Shown in pieces: positions 17,826 to 24,997 of a DNA stretch of 64,000 nucleotides. Each line of letters starts with the position of its first letter. Position 1 is the first letter of the stretch. Under the pieces are notes generated by a model. The model had not been told where the DNA came from. It did no database searches and saw only the letters and a program-made list of their open reading frames with translations. The position numbers and the translations under genes are program-made. Source of the DNA: Mucilaginibacter rubeus (GTDB lineage Bacteria > Bacteroidota > Bacteroidia > Sphingobacteriales > Sphingobacteriaceae); NCBI RefSeq assembly GCF_003286415.2, contig NZ_CP043450.1, positions 3,658,001-3,722,000 of the forward strand, given 5' to 3'.

Positions 17826-17860
17826 AAAAAATCCCCTTAGTTTTATCTAAGAGGATTTTT
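17826..17860. terminator. hairpin terminator upstream of the tRNA cluster
   Basis: A stem AAATCCxCTTAG/CTAAGxGGATTT, loop TTTTAT, followed by a T run on the plus strand. It separates the tRNA cluster from the Ro60 promoter region. The 17861-18160 stretch is AT-rich with no gene seen. Confidence 0.6.
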
Positions 17861-18169
17861 CAATGTTGTTATATACTTACTATATATACATAGCTATCTC
17901 CTCTGATAAATCAGTATGGGTGATGGACATTGTATACATATTGTTGTTTTCATGATGCAATTATACAAACAATATTTAAATTAAAAAATAATTATTAAAA
18001 ATATTTTTCTTAACAACTATTTGAACCTTGATTCGTAGAATTAAAGGATTACTTGAGTAGAACTCTAAAGCAACATTTAATCTTCTGAATTTTCACAATT
18101 TACTAAAACATCATGTCCATCTTTTAATCCTACAAATCAGGGTTCAGAAAAAAAATAAAAATATTTTTC

Positions 18170-18192
18170 ACTGCGCAAATACACTGCGCAGT
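18170..18192. promoter_or_regulatory. double ACTGCGCA motif, candidate operator for the Ro60 gene
   Basis: ACTGCGCA occurs at 18170-18177 and again at 18183-18190, the second within the perfect palindrome ACTGCGCAGT (18183-18192). The pair sits about 47-70 bases before the Ro60 start, close to a TAACCTTTG string resembling the Bacteroidota -7 element (TAnnTTTG, one base longer). It probably binds a dimeric regulator; which one is unknown. Confidence 0.45.
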
Positions 18193-18238
18193 AACCTTTA
18201 ACCTTTGTATCAACAAAACGAAATAAAGGAGGTTCAAA

Positions 18239-19810
18239 ATGAAATTCAACCTATTAAGCAGAGTAAAAACCAAAACGACAAATCATGAAGGCGCGAAAGC
18301 CTTTACCATGAGTGCCGAATTGGAATTGTACACCATGGTAGTAACCTGGAGCTTAAACGACACCTTTTATGAAAAAGACCAGGTACGTATGGAGCGCCTG
18401 CGCAACCTGATAGCTAAATGTAACCCGGTATTTGTTGGTAAACTGGCAGTTTATGCACGTACCAAAATGTATATGCGTTCGGTACCGCTGGTGTTGGTTA
18501 CCGAATTGGCTAAGCTGCACTCGGGCAACGATCTGGTTGCCCGGGTTACCGACGGGGTTATCGGTCGCGCAGATGAGATCACCGAGTTACTGGCTTGCTA
18601 TGAAACATTAAACCAGCGCAAAGGCACAAAAAAGCTCAACCGCTTGTCAAAACAAATGCAAAAAGGTTTATCACAAGCATTTAACCGCTTTGATGAATAC
18701 CAGTTTGCTAAATATAACCGCGATGGTGCTATTAAAATGCGCGACGCTTTGTTCCTGGTGCACCCACGTGCCAAAGACGATTTGCAGCAGCTGATCTTTA
18801 ACAAGATTGCAGCAAACGAACTGCAAACGCCTTACACCTGGGAAACAGAACTCTCGGCTCTTGGTCAGCTGAATTTTGACAGTGCCGAAGCCAGGGCGAT
18901 AGCGTTCCGTGCCAAATGGGAAGAGCTGATTGATAGCGGTAAAGTTGGTTATATGGCCTTACTGCGTAACCTGCGCAACATACAGGATGCCGGCGTAAGC
19001 TATGCGCACTTTAAAAAAGTATGCGCAACATTAGTCGATGGCGAACAGGTGGCTAAAGCCAAACAGTTCCCATTCCGTTATCTGGCGGCTTACCGTGAGT
19101 TGATAACTCCTGCATCGGCAGTACAAAATATTGCGAGGGCGGCCAAAGCAGCTATAACGGGCAACAAAGGCTACACCGGCGAATTGCTGGATGCTTTGGA
19201 GAAAGCGGTACAGGCAAGCGCAGCCAATATCAGGGGTTTTAATGAAAACACCCGTGTAGTACTGGCCTGCGACGTATCAGGATCAATGCAGAAGCCTATT
19301 TCAGCAAAATCAAAAGTGCTGTTATACGATATCGGTTTGATGCTGGCTATGTTGCTGCAATCGCGCTGCAAAAATGTGGAAGTAGGTATGTTTGGCGACC
19401 GTTGGAAAACTATTGCCATACCACACAACAATATATTAGGCAACGTGCAGGAGTTTTACCGCCGCGAAAGTGAAGTGGGCTATTCAACCAATGGCTACCT
19501 GGTTATCCATGACCTGAGTACCCGACGTGCAGTCATGGACAAGATAATGCTATTTACCGATTGCCAACTGTGGAACAGTAACGGTGGCAGCAACCACATC
19601 CAGGAGCAGTGGATTTATTATAAACAACACATTGCGCCAGAGGCAAAGCTGTACTTGTTTGACCTGGCTGGTTATGGCCACGCACCATTGCAGCTATTGC
19701 AAAACGATGTGTACTTAATAGCAGGCTGGAGCGATAAAGTTTTTGATGTGTTAGCAGCAATTGAAAACGGAAGCACAGCGCTGGATATCATTAACAAAAT
19801 AGATTTATAA
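18239..19810 (+). CDS. rsr: Ro60/Rsr ortholog (TROVE plus VWA domain)
   Basis: A 523-residue bacterial Ro60 protein, which in studied species binds Y RNAs at the ends of their stems and misfolded or 3'-tailed RNAs in its central HEAT-ring. The ring spans about residues 1-330, including the family stretch YMALLRNLRNIQDAGV near 238-253. The VWA domain follows with a complete MIDAS: D345-S347-S349 (DVSGSM), T417 and D441 in FTDCQLW. The start is fixed by AAAGGAGG nine bases upstream, a strong ribosome site by Bacteroidota standards. Directly downstream lie six Y-RNA-like genes. In studied bacteria Rsr partners PNPase and RNase II in rRNA maturation and decay; this is inferred by homology. Confidence 0.97.
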   Translation: MKFNLLSRVKTKTTNHEGAKAFTMSAELELYTMVVTWSLNDTFYEKDQVRMERLRNLIAKCNPVFVGKLAVYARTKMYMRSVPLVLVTELAKLHSGNDLVARVTDGVIGRADEITELLACYETLNQRKGTKKLNRLSKQMQKGLSQAFNRFDEYQFAKYNRDGAIKMRDALFLVHPRAKDDLQQLIFNKIAANELQTPYTWETELSALGQLNFDSAEARAIAFRAKWEELIDSGKVGYMALLRNLRNIQDAGVSYAHFKKVCATLVDGEQVAKAKQFPFRYLAAYRELITPASAVQNIARAAKAAITGNKGYTGELLDALEKAVQASAANIRGFNENTRVVLACDVSGSMQKPISAKSKVLLYDIGLMLAMLLQSRCKNVEVGMFGDRWKTIAIPHNNILGNVQEFYRRESEVGYSTNGYLVIHDLSTRRAVMDKIMLFTDCQLWNSNGGSNHIQEQWIYYKQHIAPEAKLYLFDLAGYGHAPLQLLQNDVYLIAGWSDKVFDVLAAIENGSTALDIINKIDL

Positions 19811-19813
19811 AAC

Positions 19814-19839
19814 GTGCGGGGACGCTAACATCCCTGCAC
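19814..19839 (+). other. hairpin between the Ro60 stop and the RNA array
   Basis: A 9-bp stem GTGCGGGGA/TCCCTGCAC with an 8-base loop starts four bases after the stop codon. It is not followed by a U run, so it is unlikely to terminate; it may protect or process the 3' end of the protein-coding part. Confidence 0.55.
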
Positions 19840-19848
19840 TTAAAAAAA

Positions 19849-19972
19849 TAAAGATGCCGTAGGTAAGAGTTACTTCGCAGTCAATAATGGGGAGGGCATT
19901 GTGGTGAAAGCCATGATGGAGGTTCGAGTCCTCGCTTGCAGCCCCCAGGTCTCTTGCCGCCTTTGCTCTTTA
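19849..19972 (+). ncRNA. Y RNA-like unit 1 (tRNA-like module, non-permuted)
   Basis: Ends pair as TAAAGA/TCTTTA, with an internal loop TGCCGTA opposite GCCTTTGC and an upper stem GGTAAGAG/CTCTTGCC (19862-19869 with 19951-19958). This is the plan of a Ro-binding Y RNA stem. TTACTTCG follows the upper stem. Inside, a GGGG/CCCC helix encloses a D-like arm (GGC...GCC, loop with GTGGTGA) and then a T arm (GAGG-TTCGAGT-CCTC, 19919-19933), in normal tRNA order but with no anticodon arm. Confidence 0.85.
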
Positions 19973-19973
19973 T

Positions 19974-20106
19974 AAAGAAGGTGTCGTTTATAAGTGTTAC
20001 TTCGATTTCCATTCCTGAAACGTCGGTTTGAGTCCGGCCCCGAAAGGGTAGTTTAGACGAGTAGAACGCAGTGTAAGCAAGCACTTATAGCTTATTACCC
20101 TTCTTT
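19974..20106 (+). ncRNA. Y RNA-like unit 2 (permuted tRNA-like module)
   Basis: Lower stem AAAGAAGG/CCTTCTTT, internal loop TGTCGTT opposite GCTTATTAC, upper stem TATAAGTG/CACTTATA (19989-19996 with 20082-20089), then TTACTTCG. The inserted module reads T arm (GTCGG-TTTGAGT-CCGGC, 20022-20038), a stacked mini-hairpin CCC-GAAA-GGG in acceptor position (20039-20048), TA, and a D arm (GTTT-AGACGAGTA-GAAC, 20051-20067). This is a tRNA body in circularly permuted order. A run of T follows the element. Confidence 0.88.
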
Positions 20107-20122
20107 TTTAAAATTTTGAAAG

Positions 20123-20260
20123 AAGATAAGGTGCCGTAAACAAGTACTACTTCGTTTAGGGACGTTAGGGTCGCCGGTTCGAACCCGGCCCGTTGGTAAC
20201 AGCGGTAGCTCAGTTGGTAGAGCATAATGCAGAAGATTTGTTAACCATTGCCCTTATTTT
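20123..20260 (+). ncRNA. Y RNA-like unit 3 (canonical permuted tRNA mimic)
   Basis: Lower stem AAGATAAGG/CCTTATTTT, internal loop TGCCGTA opposite AACCATTGC, upper stem AACAAGT/ATTTGTT (20139-20145 with 20236-20242), then CTACTTCG. The insert is the clearest tRNA mimic of the set: T arm GCCGG-TTCGAAC-CCGGC (20173-20189), 6-bp acceptor hairpin CCGTTG-GTAA-CAGCGG with a GNRA tetraloop (20190-20205), TA at tRNA positions 8-9, and D arm GCTC-AGTTGGTA-GAGC (20208-20223). It should fold to the tRNA elbow. Confidence 0.93.
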
Positions 20261-20263
20261 TAA

Positions 20264-20427
20264 ATGAACAACAGCCTAAAGTGTCGTAAACAAGTATTAC
20301 TTCGCATTTTAACCCCAGGGTCGCCGGTAAAAATCCGGCCTTTAGCCAAAAGCTAAAGTAGCTCAGCAGATCAGAGCATGGGACAACCGAAACACTTGTT
20401 GCTTGTTGCCTTCAGTCTGTTGTTCAT
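20264..20427 (+). ncRNA. Y RNA-like unit 4 (permuted module, degenerate T loop)
   Basis: Lower stem is an 11-bp perfect pairing of ATGAACAACAG with CTGTTGTTCAT. The internal loop has TGTCGTA opposite GCTTGTTGC, and the upper stem is AACAAGT/ACTTGTT (20289-20295 with 20394-20400), then TTACTTCG. The insert has T stem GCCGG/CCGGC with loop TAAAAAT instead of TTCGAAT, a 7-bp acceptor hairpin CTTTAGC/GCTAAAG (20340-20358), TA, and D arm GCTC/GAGC whose loop lacks GG. Helices are kept but tertiary elbow bases are lost. Confidence 0.87.
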
Positions 20428-20454
20428 CATTTTCTTTTACCTAAACCTGTTGCA

Positions 20455-20543
20455 ATCAGGAATAAAGATGCCGTTAGTAAGCGTTACTTCGCACCCTTAA
20501 TGCTATACCCGCGCTTGCTGCCCGTTGCTCTTTATTCCCTGAT
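20455..20543 (+). ncRNA. Y RNA-like unit 5 (minimal, no tRNA-like module)
   Basis: Fourteen paired bases close the ends: ATCA plus GGAATAAAGA with TCTTTATTCC, a bulged C and TGAT. Internal loop TGCCGTT opposite GCCCGTTGC, upper stem AGTAAGCG/CGCTTGCT (20476-20483 with 20512-20519), then TTACTTCG and a short unstructured insert. It lacks T and D arms. It is the shortest unit (89 nt) and is followed by TTTTT. Confidence 0.87.
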
Positions 20544-20579
20544 TTTTAAACAAAGACACAAATCCCTTCGGGAATAAGT

Positions 20580-20688
20580 AATGAAAGATGCCGTAAGCGG
20601 GTGTTACTTCGATGGTTGAAAACGTGTAGCAATACATGTAGCCAGGTTCGAATCCTGAAAGCCACCTGTTGCCTTTTGCTCTTTCATT
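20580..20688 (+). ncRNA. Y RNA-like unit 6 (T arm only)
   Basis: Lower stem AATGAAAGA/TCTTTCATT, internal loop TGCCGTA opposite GCCTTTTGC, upper stem AGCGGGTG/CACCTGTT (20596-20603 with 20663-20670), then TTACTTCG. The insert has a hairpin ACGTGT/ACATGT (about 20621-20638) in place of D and acceptor parts, and a T arm CAGG-TTCGAAT-CCTG (20643-20657). A T-rich tail follows. Confidence 0.87.
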
Positions 20689-20779
20689 TTTAGCTTTTAG
20701 AGAGCCCAATCTACCTATAGGGTCACCTTCTGCTGTTTCCAGTATTAATTAAGGTAAACCAAACCTAAAAACCTTAATT

Positions 20780-21463
20780 ATGAAAACCATTACAAAAATT
20801 GCGAAGGTAATTTTAAGACTCGTGCTGGGCTTTGTGGCATTTGTACTGTTCTACCTTTTTGCGGCTTTTATATTTTCTGTATGGAGCGTTAAAAAAGAGG
20901 CAAAAACCTCAAATGATGTAGCCATTTATATCCTAACCAATGGCGATCATACAGATATCGTTGTCCCTGTTAAAAATGCCGTTACCGATTGGAGCAAGGA
21001 AATAAGCTACCAAAATACTATAAGCAGGGATACCACAGCCCGATATTTAGCTATAGGCTGGGGTGATAAAGGCTTTTATCTAAGCACCCCTACCTGGGCC
21101 GATCTAAAGTTTAGTACCGCTTTTAAAGCGGCCTTCGCGCTAAGTACATCGGCTATCCATGCTACTTATTATCAAAGCATGCCCGAAAGTAATGATTGCA
21201 AAAAGATCATGATCAGCAATGAGCAGTATAAACGACTGATAGCTTTTGTGGATGACAGTTTTAAAAGAGATGCCGCCGGCAACATCATCAACATAAAAAC
21301 AAATGCCAATTATGATAAAAACGATGCATTTTATGAAGCCAATCGTAAATACAATATGTTTTATACCTGCAACACCTGGGCCAATAACGCGCTAAAATCA
21401 TGCGGCCAAACAGCCTGCGTATGGACACCGTTTGACAGGGGCATTTTTTATCATTACAGGTAA
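20780..21463 (+). CDS. TIGR02117/DUF2459 family protein
   Basis: A 227-residue inner-membrane-anchored protein with one N-terminal transmembrane helix (about 12-34) and a periplasmic domain. The domain carries the family motif YTCNTWANNAL near residue 195, with the probable catalytic-like cysteine, and GDHTDIVVP near 56. The family is NlpC/P60-like in fold, but enzymatic activity is not established. It begins about 90 bases after the last RNA unit; distance and orientation do not prove co-transcription. Confidence 0.9.
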   Translation: MKTITKIAKVILRLVLGFVAFVLFYLFAAFIFSVWSVKKEAKTSNDVAIYILTNGDHTDIVVPVKNAVTDWSKEISYQNTISRDTTARYLAIGWGDKGFYLSTPTWADLKFSTAFKAAFALSTSAIHATYYQSMPESNDCKKIMISNEQYKRLIAFVDDSFKRDAAGNIINIKTNANYDKNDAFYEANRKYNMFYTCNTWANNALKSCGQTACVWTPFDRGIFYHYR

Positions 21464-21480
21464 ATAAAAATGATTAAACA

Positions 21481-21511
21481 AAAAGGGCTCTCCAATGCGG
21501 AAAGCCCTTTT
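21481..21511. terminator. bidirectional terminator
   Basis: AAAAGGGCT/AGCCCTTTT stem between the convergent TIGR02117 and GH92 genes, with A and T runs on both sides. Confidence 0.8.
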
Positions 21512-21533
21512 ACTAATCTTTAATCTCTAATCT

Positions 21534-23822
21534 CTACTTATGCTTCGAGCTCATGTAAAAAGTGATTTCGCCACCGTTCATGATCTCGTCATGACTGATA
21601 AAAAGCTTATCAAGCGGCTTACCGTTTAGTACCATTTTTTGTACGTACACATTTTTAGGGCCTTGATTTTTAACGTTTACGGTAAACTTCTTTCCGTTAT
21701 CCAGGTTGATAACCGCGTGGTCAACAGCCGGGCTGCCGGTTGAATATTGATCAGAACCTGGTGCTACCGGGTAAAAACCAAGCGAGGTAAATATGTACCA
21801 TGCACTCATCTGGCCGGTATCATCGTTACCACCCAAACCATCTGGGGTCGGCTTGTACATCATCGGCAAAATCATGCGTACGCGTTCCTGTGTTTTCCAT
21901 GGTTTATCTGTCCAGTTATACAGGTAAGCCACGTGGTGCGATGGCTCATTACCATGCACGTAGTTGCCAATAATACCGTCGCGGGTGATGTCTTCAGTTT
22001 CGGCAAAATATTTATCAGGCAGGTTCATGGTAAACAATGAATCGAGGTAACGCACAAAACGTTTATCGCCGCCCATCAGCTTGATCAGGCTTTTAGGGTC
22101 TTGCGGAGCGAACAACGTGTAGTTCCAGCTGTTGCCCTCAATAAAGCCTTCATTAATAGTGCTCAAAGGGTCAAACTTAGTTCTGAACGAGCCATTGGCC
22201 AGCTTAGGACGCATGAAACCTATCGAGGCATCATAAACGTTTTTATAGTTTTCGGAGCGTTTGATAAACTCTTCATAAATATCATTCCTGTTCAGCTTTT
22301 TGGCAAGCTGAGCAATTGCCCAGTCGTCAAAAGCATATTCAAGAGTTGAAGATACAGATACACCGCTTTTTTCGTCGGGGATATATCCTTTATCCATATA
22401 CTCTCCAATACCTTCATAATCGCGGTGGCGGGCTGTAGCAACGCAAGCATCAAGCGCTTTGTTGGCGTCAAAATTCACATTGCCTTTTACAACAGCGTCA
22501 GCAATTACGGCAACGCTATGGTAGCCGCTCATACACCAGTTTTCGTTACCCGAGTTTGACCAAACCGGCAACATGTGCTCCGGGCTCTGATCAAAGTGGG
22601 CCAGCATCGACTGGATCATGTCTGCGTTGCGTTTCGGCTCAATAATGTTGAATAACGGATGCAACGCACGGTAAGTATCCCAAAGCGAAAATGTAGTGTA
22701 GTTGGTAAAACCATCTGCCTTGTGTACATTTTGATCAAGACCCTTGTACTGACCATCAGCATCCATGTACAACGTTGGGTTGATCATGGTATGGTACATG
22801 GAAGTGTAGAAGTTTAGTTTGGTTTCTTTGCTTCCGGCAATCTCAATTTTGTGCAGTTCTTTTTCCCAAAGTTGCTGACCGTCATTCTTGATCTTATCAA
22901 AATCCCATCCCGGTGCCTCGGTGCGCATGTTATTCATAGCGCCATCCATACTTACAGGAGATATAGCAAACTTGATCTTGATCTTCTCTCCTTCTTCAGT
23001 TTTAAAGTCGAAGTAAGTACGGATCTGTTTGCCGGCAATTTCAGGGAAGTTTTTGGTTTGATTGAATTTACCCCAGAAACCACCATACACCTCGCGTTTA
23101 TCATACTTTTTATAACCATGCTGATAAAATGGCTTTGAAAAGCTCATGGCAAAATACAACGTACGGGTACGTGCCCAGCCATTGGTTTGGCGAAAGCCAA
23201 CAACGGTTGAATCGTTTACTACCTTAAGGTAAGTCCATACGTTTTTATCAGGATAGTTGTAGATACCAGCCATCAGGTCAAGAATGATATGCGACTGATC
23301 TGACTTAGGAAAAGTATACTGGTGGAAACCAACCCTTGCAGTGGTAGTTAGCTCGGCCGTTATATTGTTATCATCCAGCTTTACCTTGTAATAGTTAGCT
23401 GCACTAACCTCATTCTGATGCGAAAATGCTGAACGGTAGCCGCTACCCGGTTTATCGGCAGTGCCCGGATTTAGTTTAAGTGTTCCGACAGTTGGCATGA
23501 TCAAAAAATCACCCAGATCTGAGTGACCGGTGCCACTGAAATGGGTATGACTAAAGCCGACTATCGTTTTATCATCGTATTGGTAACCCGCGCAGTATTT
23601 ATACACATCGGGATTGTAGTGACCGTCTTTTTCATAGCTGGCCGTATCCGTTTCAGGGCTTAACTGCACCATACCAAATGGTACAGTAGCACCAGGATAA
23701 GTATGCCCCATACGTTGTGTGCCTATAATGGGGTTAACATAATCAACCAGCTTTTCCGTTTTGGTTTGGGCCTGCGCATATGCCGCCGACCCTATTAATA
23801 ACGCTGTAAGTAATTTTTTCAT
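21534..23822 (-). CDS. glycoside hydrolase family 92 alpha-mannosidase
   Basis: A 762-residue exported GH92 enzyme: signal peptide (about 1-18), N-terminal beta-sandwich with the family stretch DYVNPIIGTQRMGHTYPGA and the block GFSHTHFSGTGHSDLGDFL near residue 110, then the catalytic (alpha/alpha)6 barrel with LWDTYRALHPLF and the metal/acid segment DDTGQMSAWYIFTSLGFYP. GH92 enzymes are Ca-dependent exo-alpha-mannosidases, mostly 1,2-specific. It would trim side chains of alpha-mannan alongside the GH76 lipoprotein elsewhere in the window. Confidence 0.95.
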   Translation of the reverse strand: MKKLLTALLIGSAAYAQAQTKTEKLVDYVNPIIGTQRMGHTYPGATVPFGMVQLSPETDTASYEKDGHYNPDVYKYCAGYQYDDKTIVGFSHTHFSGTGHSDLGDFLIMPTVGTLKLNPGTADKPGSGYRSAFSHQNEVSAANYYKVKLDDNNITAELTTTARVGFHQYTFPKSDQSHIILDLMAGIYNYPDKNVWTYLKVVNDSTVVGFRQTNGWARTRTLYFAMSFSKPFYQHGYKKYDKREVYGGFWGKFNQTKNFPEIAGKQIRTYFDFKTEEGEKIKIKFAISPVSMDGAMNNMRTEAPGWDFDKIKNDGQQLWEKELHKIEIAGSKETKLNFYTSMYHTMINPTLYMDADGQYKGLDQNVHKADGFTNYTTFSLWDTYRALHPLFNIIEPKRNADMIQSMLAHFDQSPEHMLPVWSNSGNENWCMSGYHSVAVIADAVVKGNVNFDANKALDACVATARHRDYEGIGEYMDKGYIPDEKSGVSVSSTLEYAFDDWAIAQLAKKLNRNDIYEEFIKRSENYKNVYDASIGFMRPKLANGSFRTKFDPLSTINEGFIEGNSWNYTLFAPQDPKSLIKLMGGDKRFVRYLDSLFTMNLPDKYFAETEDITRDGIIGNYVHGNEPSHHVAYLYNWTDKPWKTQERVRMILPMMYKPTPDGLGGNDDTGQMSAWYIFTSLGFYPVAPGSDQYSTGSPAVDHAVINLDNGKKFTVNVKNQGPKNVYVQKMVLNGKPLDKLFISHDEIMNGGEITFYMSSKHK

Positions 23823-23974
23823 TTGTACTATTAAGTATATCCTTGTTCCCGGCTACGCCGGAAAAATATTCATCATCACCGGCCCTCCTGTTTATTTACA
23901 TTACAGCCTTTAGCTTTTTTGTGATAAGGCAGCTAATTTATATAAAACACAGTGCCAATTGTGGTTTAGCTACA

Positions 23975-24003
23975 TTTGTTACACAACAAACGTAAACGGT
24001 TTA
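23975..24003. promoter_or_regulatory. palindromic motifs between the GH92 gene and the peptidase gene
   Basis: TTTGTT-acac-AACAAA (23975-23990) is a perfect inverted repeat, followed by TAAACGGTTTA, which resembles the AAACGTTT-type sites near the LacI gene. They lie about 150 bases upstream of the GH92 start at the end of the peptidase gene. Confidence 0.4.
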
Positions 24004-24669
24004 AATAGCAGGGTTTGCTGCATAGGCAGCCCACAATTCGTCTACAGTTTTACCGGTAAGGTTTTTCCAGCTATCGTTGGTGTAGGTATGGTCGCGCAGT
24101 TGCTTATCCAGTTCCTTAACCAATCCTGGTTTAAAATTTTTCTCTGTCCATACCAGGAAGCGGGCGGTTATGCGGTAAGCATTATCATAGTTTTGGGTTG
24201 ATTTAAAGGCAGGCAACGCCCATTTTGCACCGGCGTTATCAACTCCAAATTTAAAACGGACATAGTCTGCAATGCCTTCAGTTAACCATCCGGGACCAAC
24301 GCTGTTACCGTAAGCCTGCACAATATGCATTACTTCGTGCGTAACTACATCAATGTCGCCAGGATGTTTAGTCATGTATTTAGCGCTGAATACTACGGTA
24401 TCATTCCCGGTAGCCGCTACGCCATCATAGGCGGTGTCGATAACAAAAGTTACCTTTTTAGATGTGTTTTTGTTGTACTCTTTTGCCAGTTTAGGATATA
24501 CCTCAAAAAAGGTTTTGATCAGCTTGTCTTTCAATTCGGTGCTGAAGGCAGCATCCTTATTAATGAAAGTTACCTGGTACCCTTTTTTCTTGAAAACTTC
24601 CTGAGCATTGGCTTTGGCGCCACAACATGTTGCCCCAATTAAAAGTAGTGGAATAAGTATTTTTTTCAT
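24001..24669 (-). CDS. exported BSP-family (basic secretory protein) metallopeptidase
   Basis: About 222 residues from the ATG at 24669 (MKKILIPLL, a signal peptide ending near NAQ). The longer reading from 24714 lacks signal-peptide logic. The zincin motif HEVMHIVQAYG lies near residue 108, followed by GWLTEGIADYVRFKFG, which holds the third ligand region of this family. It is the secreted plant/bacterial basic secretory protein family of predicted metalloproteases. Upstream sits a perfect 16-bp palindrome. Confidence 0.92.
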   Translation of the reverse strand: MKKILIPLLLIGATCCGAKANAQEVFKKKGYQVTFINKDAAFSTELKDKLIKTFFEVYPKLAKEYNKNTSKKVTFVIDTAYDGVAATGNDTVVFSAKYMTKHPGDIDVVTHEVMHIVQAYGNSVGPGWLTEGIADYVRFKFGVDNAGAKWALPAFKSTQNYDNAYRITARFLVWTEKNFKPGLVKELDKQLRDHTYTNDSWKNLTGKTVDELWAAYAANPAI

Positions 24670-24719
24670 GAATAGTTTTGGTTTTTGCGCGTGATAGTAG
24701 GTAAAACCGTTCAAATATA

Positions 24720-24735
24720 GATAAAACGTTTTATC
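24720..24735. promoter_or_regulatory. LacI-type operator candidate 1
   Basis: GATAAAACGTTTTATC is a perfect 16-bp palindrome with a central CpG, the usual shape of LacI/PurR-family operators. It lies about 50 bases before the peptidase start and downstream of the LacI gene. Confidence 0.65.
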
Positions 24736-24792
24736 ATTAAAAACACAATCCTTTGTAATATTATTATGTTATTTTTTTATCTGGTCAAAATA

Positions 24793-24829
24793 AACGCCTG
24801 TTGCTCTTCAAACAACAGGCGTCTTTATT
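24793..24829. terminator. terminator between the LacI gene and the peptidase gene
   Basis: Stem ACGCCTGTTG/CAACAGGCGT with a 9-base loop; the minus strand continues TTTATTTT, so it terminates leftward transcription. Confidence 0.78.
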
Positions 24830-24834
24830 AATTA

Positions 24835-24935
24835 AACAATATTAGTAAAAAAGAACTATGAAGCACTTGAACCCTCAGGAGATCATCTCCTCCTTCGCAC
24901 TACCCAATTCAGATCAGTGCATTATTCAAATGTAG
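24835..24935 (-). ncRNA. possible structured RNA downstream of the lacI gene
   Basis: On the minus strand a GCACT/AGTGC hairpin is followed by an AGGAGA/TCTCCT stem and a final AAGTGC that could pair with the first arm. The stretch lies between an operator-like palindrome (24939-24954) and a terminator. It could be a small RNA or a leader. The evidence is weak and it could also be the untranslated tail of the regulator gene. Confidence 0.3.
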
Positions 24936-24938
24936 ACA

Positions 24939-24954
24939 ATTAAAACGTTTTACC
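24939..24954. promoter_or_regulatory. LacI-type operator candidate 2
   Basis: AATTAAAACGTTTTAC contains the perfect 12-bp palindrome TAAAACGTTTTA (24941-24952), matching the core of candidate 1. It lies just past the stop of the LacI gene. Confidence 0.6.
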
Positions 24955-24997
24955 AAATGATTTTCGTAATATTTGTTTACCAATACTAAACTCCCTG

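Noticed and set aside
19811-20700. Reading the small RNA array as a CRISPR array or ordinary tRNA cluster.
   Set aside because: Units lack constant repeats and spacers, and no unit has a full tRNA cloverleaf; arms occur in permuted order inside a Ro-type stem.
19881-20709. Short minus-strand ORFs over the RNA units (67-68 codons).
   Set aside because: They cross the paired arms of the RNA units and carry no protein-like features.
24841-24935. Resemblance of a stretch to the 3' half of a TPP riboswitch on the minus strand.
   Set aside because: The CTGAGA box and 5' half are absent and no thiamine gene follows.
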